DNA from: DATKLL01 sp035542475 | Lineage (GTDB): Bacteria; Desulfobacterota; Syntrophia; Syntrophales; UBA2185 | Assembly (NCBI GenBank): GCA_035542475.1 | Contig: DATKLL010000079.1 | Location: 1-15,159, forward strand | Length of the DNA: 15,159 bases | Direction of reading: 5' to 3' | Part shown: one piece after another, positions 1 to 7,818 of the stretch | Numbering within the stretch: the stretch's first letter is position 1 | Layout: the number at the start of each line of letters is the position of its first letter | Translations under genes and position numbers: made by a program | Notes under the pieces: generated by a model | What the model saw: the letters and a program-made list of their open reading frames with translations, nothing else | Told to the model about the DNA's origin: nothing | The model's database searches: none

Positions 1-1
1 T

Positions 2-565
2 CCCTTGGTACTCACGGCAGAGGGGAATCTCATTGCCGTCGATGCCAAGATAAACTTTGATGATGATGGGCTCTTCCGTAATCCGGATATTAAGGAACTG
101 AGAGACGAAAATGAAGAAGATCCCCTGGAAGTTATCGCTAAGAATGCAGGGGTCAATTATATCAAATTAGATGGCAATATAGCCTGCATGGTCAATGGAG
201 CAGGTCTTGCCATGACAACCATGGACCTCATCAAAATGGCAGGTGGCGAACCGGCCAACTTCCTCGATGTCGGTGGCGGTGCTAATCCGGATCAGATTGA
301 GAAGGCCTTTAAAATACTTACATCTGATCCCAATGTTAAAGCCATTTTGGTCAATATCTTTGGTGGTATTCTACGGTGCGACCGTGTGGCAAATGGAATT
401 ATCCAGGCTGCTAAGAATATCGATATGAAACTGCCCATGGTGATCAGACTACAGGGAACTAACGTGGAAGAAGGCAAGAAAATCCTGAAGGAATCTGGTT
501 TGAAATTCACGGTGGCTGATGGTCTCTACGAAGCGGCTGAAAAGGTCGTTGCATTGCTTAAATAA
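2..565 (+). CDS. sucC: Succinyl-CoA synthetase (ADP/GDP-forming) beta subunit, 3' part
   Basis: This is the C-terminal half of the beta subunit, which with SucD interconverts succinyl-CoA and succinate with NTP formation. The reading frame is open to the left edge. The first visible codons continue the conserved PLV-T--G-LIA-DAK stretch, so the gene starts outside the window and the TTG at 5 is not a start. About 187 residues remain of roughly 390 usual for the family. Visible hallmarks are the end of the ATP-grasp region (DAKINFDDDGLFR), then the CoA-ligase domain with NGAGLAM, GGEPANFLDVGGGA and VNIFGGI-RCD, close to the E. coli protein. It ends with TAA, and sucD follows after 38 bases, so the two are surely co-transcribed. 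The family assignment is firm; nucleotide specificity cannot be read because that region is missing. Confidence 0.95.
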   Translation, partial: PLVLTAEGNLIAVDAKINFDDDGLFRNPDIKELRDENEEDPLEVIAKNAGVNYIKLDGNIACMVNGAGLAMTTMDLIKMAGGEPANFLDVGGGANPDQIEKAFKILTSDPNVKAILVNIFGGILRCDRVANGIIQAAKNIDMKLPMVIRLQGTNVEEGKKILKESGLKFTVADGLYEAAEKVVALLK

Positions 566-603
566 CAAAATATTATAATTTATAAAGAAAGGGTGAGTTG
601 AAC

Positions 604-1491
604 ATGGCAATACTTTTAGATAAAAATTCTCGTGTTGTGGTTCAAGGAATTACCGGTTCAGAGGGTACATTTCATACCCGCGAATCGGTGAAATTCGGGA
701 CGAAAGTGGTCGCCGGGGTTACCCCGGGCAAAGGGGGTATGGACGTAGATGGTATTCCCGTGTATAACCGGGTGGCCGATGCGGTAGAAAAACAGGGTGC
801 CAATGTTGCTGCCTTGTATACTCCTGCAGCTTTCTCTGCAGATGCGATCATCGAATCAATTGAAGCGGGGATCGGGCTTGTCGTATGTATGACGGAAGGT
901 ATCCCCGTAATGGATATGATCAAGGTCAAACAGGTACTTAAGACGTCAAAAGCCAGAATGATTGGCTGTAACTGTCCGGGAATCACCACTCCCGGCGTAG
1001 GAAAGATCGGATTTATGCCGAGCTTCATCCATAAAAAGGGTAACGTAGGCGTTATCTCCAGACGCGGAACATTGACTTACGAAGCTATCTGGCAGCTTAC
1101 CAATCTCGGAATCGGACAGACAACATCAATCGGCATTGGTGGCGATCCCATACCCGGTTCCGGCTTTGTCGATATGCTGGCACTGTACGAGAAGGATACC
1201 GATACAGTAGCCCTCGTCATGATCGGAGAAATCGGTGGAACCGCTGAAGAAGAAGCCGCTGAATTCATCAAATCCAACCTGACAAAACCGGTTGTTTCTT
1301 TCATCGCAGGTAGAACTGCTCCTCCGGGGAGAAGAATGGGTCATGCCGGTGCGATCATCTCGGGTGGTAAAGGCACGGCTGATGAAAAATTCAAAGCCCT
1401 CGAAGCTGCCGGTGTCATCGTCGAGAAAAATCCAGCTGAGATAGGAAAAAGGGTCCAGGAGATTCTTGCGAAAAAGAAGAAGAAAAAATAA
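604..1491 (+). CDS. sucD: Succinyl-CoA synthetase alpha subunit
   Basis: The alpha subunit binds CoA and carries the phosphohistidine of succinyl-CoA synthetase. The 295-residue length fits the family (E. coli 289). Visible signatures are the N-terminal CoA-binding Rossmann region (VQGITGSEGTFHT), CNCPGITTPG, and the phosphorylation loop GHAGAI, with the active histidine at about residue 247. The ATG at 604 is chosen because GGGTGA ends 7 bases upstream; an in-frame TTG at 598 is too close to that site. In this pathway the enzyme conserves energy as ATP or GTP between succinyl-CoA and succinate. The C-terminus ends in a run of six lysines, which is an odd basic tail. It follows sucC directly and precedes mce by 109 bases. 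Confidence 0.97.
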   Translation: MAILLDKNSRVVVQGITGSEGTFHTRESVKFGTKVVAGVTPGKGGMDVDGIPVYNRVADAVEKQGANVAALYTPAAFSADAIIESIEAGIGLVVCMTEGIPVMDMIKVKQVLKTSKARMIGCNCPGITTPGVGKIGFMPSFIHKKGNVGVISRRGTLTYEAIWQLTNLGIGQTTSIGIGGDPIPGSGFVDMLALYEKDTDTVALVMIGEIGGTAEEEAAEFIKSNLTKPVVSFIAGRTAPPGRRMGHAGAIISGGKGTADEKFKALEAAGVIVEKNPAEIGKRVQEILAKKKKKK

Positions 1492-1600
1492 TAAGGACAT
1501 CTTTTAATACAAGCCGGATGTTTTGTGAGGTTAAGAGTAACAAGCGGCCAGACCTTCAATATATAAATTAAATGCTTAATCATACAATAGGGAGGTCATT

Positions 1601-2005
1601 ATGAAGATTCTAAAAGTAGACCATATCGGTGTCGCGGTAAATAGTATCGAAGCATCTTTGAAATTTTTTGCCAGTACGTTGGGACTGAAATTGGAAGGTA
1701 GTGAAACTGTGGCTGAGCAGAAGGTGACAACCGCCTTCCTTCCCGTGGGTGATACTGAAGTAGAACTTCTTCAGTCTACTGCACCGGATGGGCCAATCGC
1801 GGGTTTCATCGAAAAAAAGGGAGAAGGCGTCCAGCACATTGCATTTTTAGTGGATAACATTGAGGCGGCTCTGAAAGAACTGGAGGCTAAAGGGATTCGT
1901 CTTATAGACAAAGTACCCCGTATGGGAGCCGGTGGAAAGAAAATAGCCTTCCTTCATCCGAAGGACACAAATGGTGTTCTTGTGGAACTGTGTCAGAAAA
2001 TATAA
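1601..2005 (+). CDS. mce: Methylmalonyl-CoA epimerase
   Basis: A 134-residue VOC-superfamily (glyoxalase/bleomycin-resistance fold) protein that converts the (S)- and (R)-epimers of methylmalonyl-CoA, linking carboxyltransferase product to the B12-dependent mutase. It has the duplicated beta-alpha-beta-beta-beta layout and the family signatures VDHIGVAV, GVQHIAF, AFLHPKDTNGVLVEL. The probable metal ligands are His8, His79 and Glu129, with an acid or amide side chain in the TEVELLQ strand (around 53-58) as the fourth. The start has a good GGGAGG site 5 bases upstream. It sits between sucD and mmdA, exactly where epimerase is expected in methylmalonyl-CoA clusters. The 109-base gap upstream could hold a separate promoter (see the shared leader motif). 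Confidence 0.92.
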   Translation: MKILKVDHIGVAVNSIEASLKFFASTLGLKLEGSETVAEQKVTTAFLPVGDTEVELLQSTAPDGPIAGFIEKKGEGVQHIAFLVDNIEAALKELEAKGIRLIDKVPRMGAGGKKIAFLHPKDTNGVLVELCQKI

Positions 2006-2036
2006 CAATATCTTATAAGAAAAGGGGAGAGATGTA

Positions 2037-3590
2037 ATGAGTGAAAAACCTCCAAAAATTCAGGAATTAGAAAGACGTGAAGCCATTGCCATGGCCCAGG
2101 GCGGGCCAAAGGCAATTGCGAAGCAGCACGAAGGCGGAAAGCTCACGGCTAGGGAGCGGATCGGCCTTTTATTTGATCCAGGCACATTTGTGGAGACGGA
2201 TCTCTTCATGCGCCATCGATGTACCGACTTTGGTATGGACAAGGTCGAGGTACCGGCAGAAGCTGTTATCACGGGATACGGAAAAGTTAACGGTAGAACA
2301 GTATTTGCCTTTTCCCAGGATTTTACCGCTCGTGCAGGGTCACTGGGAGAAATGCACTCCAAGAAGATCTGCAAGGTCATGGATCTGGCAGTAAAGACGG
2401 GTGCACCTTGTGTGGGATTTAATGATTCCGGTGGCGCCAGGATTCAGGAAGCCGTGGATTCCCTTGCCGGTTACGGCCAGATATTCTACCGCAACTCCTG
2501 CGCCTCAGGAACGATTCCCCAGATTTCAGCTATTATGGGACCGACCGCGGGGGGGGCTGTGTATTCGCCCGCCATGACGGACTGGATATTCATGACGAAG
2601 AACACAAGTTATATGTTCATTACCGGTCCTGAAGTTATCAAGGCCGTCACCGGAGAGATCATCGATTTCGAGGGTCTCGGAGGAGCGATGACCCATAATA
2701 CCAAAAGTGGTGTCGCCCACTTTGCCTGTGAAAGTGATGAAGACAACATCAATCAGATAAAGAGACTTCTCAGTTTCCTGCCCCAGAATAATATGGAAGA
2801 TCCTCCGTATGTCGATACGGGGGATGATCCGAACCGGCTTGATTACAGTCTGGATACGCTAGTACCCGATTCGCCAAATAAGAATTACGACATGAAGATA
2901 CTGATCGCCTCGCTCTGTGACAACGGCGATTTCATGGAACCCCATATGTACTTTGCCCGGAATATGTTGGTGGCCTTCGGTCGTATGGGTGGTCATACCG
3001 TCGGTTTCATCGCCAACCAGCCGGCCTGGCTTGCGGGCTGTCTCGATGTCGATGCCTCAGATAAGGCGACAAAATTCATTCGTTTCTGCGACGCCTTCAA
3101 TATTCCCATGATTACGATTGCCGACGTTCCCGGCTACCTGCCGGGTACCGACCAGGAATGGAGAGGGATCATCCGCCATGGTGCGAAACTCCTGTGGTGC
3201 TATTCGGAGGCGACGGTGCCGAAGATCACCCTGGCAACCCGTAAAGACTACGGCGGATCATATCTGGCCATGTGCAGCCGTGACCTTGGCGCGGACTTGG
3301 TTATCGCCTGGCCGACGGCAGAAATGGCGGTTATGGGTGCTGCAGGAGCGTGCAATATCATCTTCCGGAATGAGATTAAGGCAGCGGCAGACCCGGCAGC
3401 CATGCGGGCGCAGAAAATCAAGGAATATGAGGATGCCTTCTGTAATCCTTACGCGGCAGCAAGCAGAGGCTATGTAGATGCAGTCCTTCGGCCTCATGAA
3501 ACGCGGCGCTTTATCATTAGGGCGCTTGACATGCTGAGGTCCAAGAGAGAGACCAGGCCGCCGAAGAAACACGGCAACATCCCGATGTAG
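2037..3590 (+). CDS. mmdA: Acyl-CoA carboxyltransferase, MmdA / transcarboxylase 12S type
   Basis: A 517-residue carboxyltransferase of the crotonase-fold biotin-dependent family. It moves the carboxyl group between methylmalonyl-CoA/propionyl-CoA and carboxybiotin. Two homologous halves are visible. The N-terminal half has GPTAGGAVYSPAMTD, with the oxyanion-hole glycines near residues 172-173. The C-terminal half has DVPGYLPGTDQE-RGIIRHGAK-L, ATRKDYGGSYLAM and MGAAGACNIIFR, with the second oxyanion loop near 434-438. Length fits the 12S subunit of Propionibacterium transcarboxylase and MmdA of Na+-pumping decarboxylases. The ATG at 2037 follows AAAAGGGGAGAG. No biotin carboxylase gene is nearby, which argues against an ATP-dependent propionyl-CoA carboxylase. 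With the biotin-bearing 5S-type protein downstream, a methylmalonyl-CoA:pyruvate transcarboxylase is my preferred reading; a decarboxylase Na+ pump would also need a membrane beta subunit not present here. Confidence 0.92.
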   Translation: MSEKPPKIQELERREAIAMAQGGPKAIAKQHEGGKLTARERIGLLFDPGTFVETDLFMRHRCTDFGMDKVEVPAEAVITGYGKVNGRTVFAFSQDFTARAGSLGEMHSKKICKVMDLAVKTGAPCVGFNDSGGARIQEAVDSLAGYGQIFYRNSCASGTIPQISAIMGPTAGGAVYSPAMTDWIFMTKNTSYMFITGPEVIKAVTGEIIDFEGLGGAMTHNTKSGVAHFACESDEDNINQIKRLLSFLPQNNMEDPPYVDTGDDPNRLDYSLDTLVPDSPNKNYDMKILIASLCDNGDFMEPHMYFARNMLVAFGRMGGHTVGFIANQPAWLAGCLDVDASDKATKFIRFCDAFNIPMITIADVPGYLPGTDQEWRGIIRHGAKLLWCYSEATVPKITLATRKDYGGSYLAMCSRDLGADLVIAWPTAEMAVMGAAGACNIIFRNEIKAAADPAAMRAQKIKEYEDAFCNPYAAASRGYVDAVLRPHETRRFIIRALDMLRSKRETRPPKKHGNIPM

Positions 3591-3623
3591 GAATTCTATT
3601 ACTTAAGAAAAGGATATTTAAGT

Positions 3624-3824
3624 ATGCAATCAATAAATCCGAAAGTAATGGCGGCCATATCAGCAGCGATAGGCGCCTATTTGGAAGAAGAAGCTGCGGC
3701 CGCAATGGCAATGCAGCAGGCGGAAGCAGCCGCACCGCCATTTGCGACTGTCAATCTTTGGGCTATAGCCGGACGGATTGAAATGATGGCGCAGCGGCGA
3801 TCTTGGCAGATGAAGATGTATTAA
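3624..3824 (+). CDS. Small MmdE/OadG-like carboxyltransferase subunit, no membrane anchor
   Basis: A 66-residue protein between the two carboxyltransferase genes. It has an N-terminal helix INPKVMAAISAAIGAYLEEE, an alanine- and glutamine-rich middle, and a C-terminal segment NLWAIAGRIEMMAQRRSWQ. The AAI-AYL ... W-IAGR-E-M pattern resembles the cytoplasmic C-terminal part of delta/gamma subunits (MmdD/OadG) and the small epsilon subunit (MmdE) of biotin-dependent decarboxylases, which help assemble the complex. Unlike OadG it has no hydrophobic membrane helix, so it should be soluble. The start has an AAGAAAAGGAT site upstream, 33 bases after mmdA stops. The likely job is to stabilise the contact between the 12S-type and biotin-bearing subunits. 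The family link rests on pattern memory, not on an alignment. Confidence 0.72.
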   Translation: MQSINPKVMAAISAAIGAYLEEEAAAAMAMQQAEAAAPPFATVNLWAIAGRIEMMAQRRSWQMKMY

Positions 3825-3945
3825 ATCGGTGTCGGATCGAGCAAAGACAACTGGACCGAATTGCTGATTTGAGAATAAAGAAGGCAAGTTAATTAAAATA
3901 TAAAGATAATTAGAATAATAATTTCAGGAAAGGAAGTTTAAACTT

Positions 3946-5895
3946 ATGGCAGAGAAGAAAAAGAAAGCAGCAGCAAATCCTCTGAAAATCACGGATACCA
4001 CATTCCGCGATGGTCATCAGTCATCGCTGGCGACCAGGATGAGAACGGAGGATATGATTCCCTTAGCAGAAGCGATGAATGAAATCGGGTGGTACTGCAT
4101 GGAAGTGTGGGGTGGTGCAACCTTTGACGTACCCACGCGGTTCTTAGGTGAGGATCCATGGGATCGTCTCAGAACACTGAGAAAGTTAATGCCCGATACC
4201 AAACTGATGATGCTCCTTCGCGGGCAAAACATCGTTGGTTACAGAAACTATGCCGATGACGTCGTCGACGAGTTTGTCCAGTACACGGCTGAGTGCGGTC
4301 TGGATGTCTTCCGGGTATTCGATGCGGTGAATGATACAAGAAATTTCGAAGCACCCTTCCGGGCCATCAAGAAAGCGGGCAAGCACATCCAGGGCAGCGT
4401 CTGTTACTCCCTAACCCAGAGGCGGATGGGCGGTGAGGTGTATGACCTCGATTTCTATGTAAAGAAGGCGAAGATTATCGAACAGATGGGCGCAGACTCC
4501 TTCTGTATCAAAGATATGGCGGGATTGATTTCTCCTTATGACGCCTATGATCTGGTTAAAGCCCTGAAGGCAACGATTAAGATTCCTGTGGAACTCCATA
4601 CGCACTACACAAGCGGCCAGGGTTCCATGGCATATTTAAAAGCCGCGGAAGCAGGCGTGGACATTGTTGATACGGCCCTGTCTCCCTTTGCGCTCCGCTC
4701 CTCACAGCCCGCCATCGAACCGATTCTCGTTGCCCTCGAAGGTACGGATCGGGACATAGGTCTGGATCTGAGGAAAATGGTTGAGATAGGGAATAACCTT
4801 GAAATAGTCGCTCCGAAGTACCGCCAGTTCCTTGATACAACAAGAATGGCTGTTATCGATGCCGGCGTGTTGCTACATCAGGTTCCGGGTGGCATGCAGA
4901 CCAACCTCGTGGCTAATCTAAAGGAGGCCAATGCGTTACACAGAATCAATGAAGTGTATGATGAACTTCCCCAGACACGTAAAGAGCTAGGTTATCCCCC
5001 TCTCGTCACACCGACGAGCCAGATCGTTGGAATCCAGGCCGTTATGAACGTGTTGATGGGCCGGTACAAGATGATCTCCAAAGAAATTAAAGATTACTGT
5101 TACGGACTCTATGGGGCTCCCCCGGCACCAATTGATAAGGAGATTCAGAAGATGGCCCTTAAGGGATATCCCCGGGGCGAGACTCCTATGACAAACCGTG
5201 CGGCGGATGCATTAGAACCGGAAATGGAAAAGGCAAGAGAGGCGACAAAAGATATCGCGAAGAACAAGGGTGATATACTGATCTACGCCATCTATCCGCA
5301 GACTGGTTTAAGATTCCTGAAATGGAAGTATGGTCTCGAACCCATTCCCAAGGAAGTCGTAGCAAAGACCCTTGATGAGGTAAAGAAAGAAGATGACCTG
5401 ATCAAGAAGGCTCTGACAGGGAAACTTGTGGAGAAGCCCGAAAAGGCCCCACCCGAAAAAGGCCCCGGCATCAGGAAATTCAATGTGTTTGTGGATGACG
5501 CGTATTATGCCGTAGAAGTGGAATCGGAAGGCGGCGTGATGATAGCTGCTCCAGTCGCCGCAGCGCCAAAGCCAGCGGCAGCCCCAGCGGCGGCACCGAA
5601 ACCGGCGGCAGCACCGGCAGCGAAACCGGCGGCGGCACCGAAACCGGCGGCAGCGCCCGCAGCGGCCCCGGCAGCAGGTGGCGCAGGAGCGGTTACAGCG
5701 CCCATGCCCGGCCTCATTGTTGATGTAACCTGTAAGGTGGGCGACAAGGTAAAAGCAGGGCAGCAGGTCGTAATCCTGGAAGCCATGAAGATGCAGAATC
5801 CTCTCAATGCACCTATGGATGGAGAGGTGAAGGCAATCTTTGTAAAACAGGGTGACTCCGTAGCAGTTGGTCAGGTTCTTGTTGACATTGGATAA
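3946..5895 (+). CDS. oadA: Biotin-dependent carboxyltransferase, 5S-type domain fused to biotin carrier (OadA/PycB-like)
   Basis: A 649-residue protein that transfers the carboxyl group between oxaloacetate/pyruvate and biotin. Residues ~13-300 form the DRE-TIM barrel with ITDTTFRDGHQS; the likely metal site is Asp22, Lys189 (carbamylated in the family, in FCIKDMAG), His218 and His220 (LHTHYTSGQG). Residues ~300-480 form the conserved PYC/OadA domain. Residues ~536-582 are an Ala/Pro/Lys linker, and ~583-649 the biotinyl domain, with biotinylated Lys615 in EAMKM. Propionibacterium transcarboxylase has 5S and 1.3S as separate proteins; here they are one chain, as in oxaloacetate decarboxylase alpha. 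The ATG follows CAGGAAAGGAAG. The 121-base gap before it is AT-rich. Next to mmdA and mce, it most likely completes a methylmalonyl-CoA:pyruvate transcarboxylase; pyruvate carboxylase subunit B or OadA are alternative names. Confidence 0.9.
   Translation: MAEKKKKAAANPLKITDTTFRDGHQSSLATRMRTEDMIPLAEAMNEIGWYCMEVWGGATFDVPTRFLGEDPWDRLRTLRKLMPDTKLMMLLRGQNIVGYRNYADDVVDEFVQYTAECGLDVFRVFDAVNDTRNFEAPFRAIKKAGKHIQGSVCYSLTQRRMGGEVYDLDFYVKKAKIIEQMGADSFCIKDMAGLISPYDAYDLVKALKATIKIPVELHTHYTSGQGSMAYLKAAEAGVDIVDTALSPFALRSSQPAIEPILVALEGTDRDIGLDLRKMVEIGNNLEIVAPKYRQFLDTTRMAVIDAGVLLHQVPGGMQTNLVANLKEANALHRINEVYDELPQTRKELGYPPLVTPTSQIVGIQAVMNVLMGRYKMISKEIKDYCYGLYGAPPAPIDKEIQKMALKGYPRGETPMTNRAADALEPEMEKAREATKDIAKNKGDILIYAIYPQTGLRFLKWKYGLEPIPKEVVAKTLDEVKKEDDLIKKALTGKLVEKPEKAPPEKGPGIRKFNVFVDDAYYAVEVESEGGVMIAAPVAAAPKPAAAPAAAPKPAAAPAAKPAAAPKPAAAPAAAPAAGGAGAVTAPMPGLIVDVTCKVGDKVKAGQQVVILEAMKMQNPLNAPMDGEVKAIFVKQGDSVAVGQVLVDIG
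5545..5691 (+). repeat. Low-complexity GC-rich repeat coding the Ala/Pro linker
   Basis: The DNA for the linker repeats a degenerate unit encoding AAPKPAAAPA. Near-identical copies of GCACCGAAACCGGCGGCAGC occur about 38 bases apart (near 5595 and 5633). Such swinging-arm linkers are usual before biotinyl domains. The repetition makes the length prone to change by slippage or recombination and prone to assembly error. Confidence 0.8.
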
Positions 5896-5975
5896 CACGG
5901 GGAGAAGTTTTCCGTTAAATCCATTTATGATGCGAAGGTGAATAGCCTTTATATCCGAATGTTAAGAAATGTATG

Positions 5976-6010
5976 GAGAGAGTGATCAAGGATCACTCTC
6001 TCTCGTTTGC
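5976..6010 (+). terminator. Hairpin terminator after the carboxyltransferase gene
   Basis: A perfect 12-bp stem, GAGAGAGTGATC (5976-5987) with GATCACTCTCTC (5991-6002), encloses a 3-base loop AAG. It is followed by the pyrimidine-rich TCTCGTTTGCTCTT, which is a weak U-tract. It lies 80 bases after the oadA-type stop and 75 bases before sdhA. It probably separates or attenuates transcription between the succinate/carboxyltransferase unit and the sdh unit. Confidence 0.65.
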
Positions 6011-6023
6011 TCTTAACAACTGT

Positions 6024-6046
6024 TATAAAGCTGTGAATGCTTTATA
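6024..6046 (+). promoter_or_regulatory. Perfect dyad upstream of sdhA
   Basis: TATAAAGC and GCTTTATA form a perfect 8-bp inverted repeat around the 7-base spacer TGTGAAT, ending 30 bases before the sdhA start. It could be an operator, a small leader hairpin, or an AT-rich promoter element. A TTAACA (6013-6018) resembles a -35 box, but spacing to the TTATAC-like element is longer than usual. A related sequence lies upstream of the thiolase gene. The assignment is tentative. Confidence 0.35.
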
Positions 6047-6076
6047 CAACCGAAACAATTGGGATGGTAGGAAACT

Positions 6077-7807
6077 ATGAAAACGAATGGAGTGGAAACA
6101 GTTACACACGATGTCTTGATTTTTGGCACGGGATTGGCCGGGCTTCGGGCAGCGGTAGAGATTGCCAGGTCATCCAAAGACACGATTAACATTGCCCTCA
6201 TATCGAAGGTTCAGATACAGCGTCCCCATTCGGTCTGCGCGGAAGGCGGTTCCGCTGCCGTCATGCGTGAGGAAGAGGGGGATAGTTTTGACCTTCATGC
6301 GTGGGATACAACCAAGGGTGGCGACTTCCTGGGTGATCAGGATGTCATTTACAAATTTGTTGAGCGTGCACCCAAAGAGATTCTGCTTTTAGACCATTGG
6401 GGAATACCGTGGTCTCGGTTCCCCAACGGGAGGATCATGCAGCGTCCTTTTGGAGGTCACAGTTTCAACAGGTGTTGCATGGCGCAGGATAAGACCGGTT
6501 TCTTCGAGGTGCAGACCCTCCACGATACACTGATGCAGTACCGCAATTTTAACCGTTACGACGAGTTCTTTGCTACCTCGATCCTCTATAAAGACGGCGC
6601 CTTCGCTGGTCTCACGGGAATCGACTTGGCTACCGGTAAGTACAAGGTGATCAGAGGGAAGGCCATGCTGATTGCCTCCGGCGGTCTCGGTACCCTCTAT
6701 GGATTTACAACCTATTCAACAACTGTCAGCGGCGACGGACATGCCATCGCCTACAAGGCAGGCATAAACCTGGAGGATATTGAATTCCTGCAGTTCCATC
6801 CCACCGGGCTTATTCCGAACGGCATCCTGATGACAGAGGCCTGCCGGGCGGAAGGTGGATACCTGCGGGATAACAAGGGCAATCGCATCATGGAGAAATA
6901 CGCACCGAAGATGATGGAGCTCGCTCCGCGTGATATCGTATCACGCTCCGAGATGACAGAGATCAAAGAAGGAAGGGGATTTAGCAGACCTGACGGTCTT
7001 GATTTCATGCACCTCGATCTGACACACTTAGGTGCAGATAAGATCAACAAAGCCCTTCCGCTAATCAGGGAAGTCTGCATTAAGTTCATCGGCCTTGATC
7101 CCATTCTGGAACCCATTCCAGTCAGACCCGTCGCCCATTACGCCATGGGCGGTATTGAGGCGGATATAAACGGCGCAACTTCTATGAAGGGCGTCTGGGC
7201 GGCCGGTGAAGCGGCATGTCACTCACTCCACGGCGCCAATCGTCTGGGATCAAACTCCACGATAGAATGTATCGTGTGGGGCGGCATAACCGGAGAAGAG
7301 ATTGTGAAATACGTACAAGCCGGTGCGCCTCTGCTGGATGTTCCCCAAGATCAGGTAAAGAAGGATCAGAAGCGTATCTATGAGGATCTCCTCCAGAAGA
7401 AAGGCAAGGAGAACCCGTATGATATAAAGAAGGAACTGCGGTCAACGATGGATCAGCATGCCGGTGTATACCGCACAGGCGATGAAATGAAGGCAGGCTT
7501 GAAAAAGATCAAAGACCTGCAGGCGCGCTTCAGGGATATCTGCGTTACAGACAAGGGTACCGTTTACAACACCAACTTGATGAATGCGATGGAAATTGAG
7601 AATCTCCTCATTCTGGCTGAGATACTCGTTACGGGGGCAATTGCAAGAGAGGAATCCCGTGGTGGCCATGCACGATATGATTTCCCGAATCGCGACGATG
7701 AAAAGTGGCTGAAACATACACTGGCGACTTACACGGAACAGGGACCGAAATTTTCTTATAAACCGGTGACAATCAACAAGTGGAAGCCGGTTGAGCGTAA
7801 ATATTAG
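6077..7807 (+). CDS. sdhA: Succinate dehydrogenase/fumarate reductase flavoprotein subunit
   Basis: The 576-residue FAD subunit, catalysing succinate <-> fumarate. The N-terminal dinucleotide-binding motif is GTGLAGLRAA (residues 17-26). His51 in RPHSVCAEGGSAA matches the histidine that carries covalent FAD. Active-site residues can be placed by motif: His241 (LQFHPTG), Arg285 (APRDIVSR, the proton shuttle in the family), His354 (PVAHYAMGGI) and Arg389 (GANRLGSNS). All key residues are present, so the enzyme should be active. The ATG at 6077 has a TAGGAA site. It leads the sdhA-C-D-B set, with 11 bases to sdhC. In a propionate pathway it links to menaquinone. Direction (oxidation or fumarate reduction) cannot be told from this subunit. 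Confidence 0.96.
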   Translation: MKTNGVETVTHDVLIFGTGLAGLRAAVEIARSSKDTINIALISKVQIQRPHSVCAEGGSAAVMREEEGDSFDLHAWDTTKGGDFLGDQDVIYKFVERAPKEILLLDHWGIPWSRFPNGRIMQRPFGGHSFNRCCMAQDKTGFFEVQTLHDTLMQYRNFNRYDEFFATSILYKDGAFAGLTGIDLATGKYKVIRGKAMLIASGGLGTLYGFTTYSTTVSGDGHAIAYKAGINLEDIEFLQFHPTGLIPNGILMTEACRAEGGYLRDNKGNRIMEKYAPKMMELAPRDIVSRSEMTEIKEGRGFSRPDGLDFMHLDLTHLGADKINKALPLIREVCIKFIGLDPILEPIPVRPVAHYAMGGIEADINGATSMKGVWAAGEAACHSLHGANRLGSNSTIECIVWGGITGEEIVKYVQAGAPLLDVPQDQVKKDQKRIYEDLLQKKGKENPYDIKKELRSTMDQHAGVYRTGDEMKAGLKKIKDLQARFRDICVTDKGTVYNTNLMNAMEIENLLILAEILVTGAIAREESRGGHARYDFPNRDDEKWLKHTLATYTEQGPKFSYKPVTINKWKPVERKY

Positions 7808-7818
7808 GGGGAAGAACA

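Noticed and set aside
547..603. sucD start at TTG 598
   Set aside because: The TTG is directly against the GGGTGAG site; ATG 604 has proper spacing and gives the usual MAILLDKN start.
1495..1530. Possible terminator between sucD and mce
   Set aside because: Only a 5-bp ACATC/GATGT stem with a 15-base loop and a short T-run; too weak to call.
2549..2556. Run of eight G in mmdA
   Set aside because: It encodes the conserved Gly-Gly of the oxyanion loop and the frame is intact on both sides, so there is no sign of a frameshift.
5308..5898. Long minus-strand open frame (196 residues) under the biotin linker
   Set aside because: Its arginine- and cysteine-rich translation is the antisense of the GC-rich Ala/Pro linker and biotin domain. 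It has no domain signature and lies wholly inside a well-supported gene.
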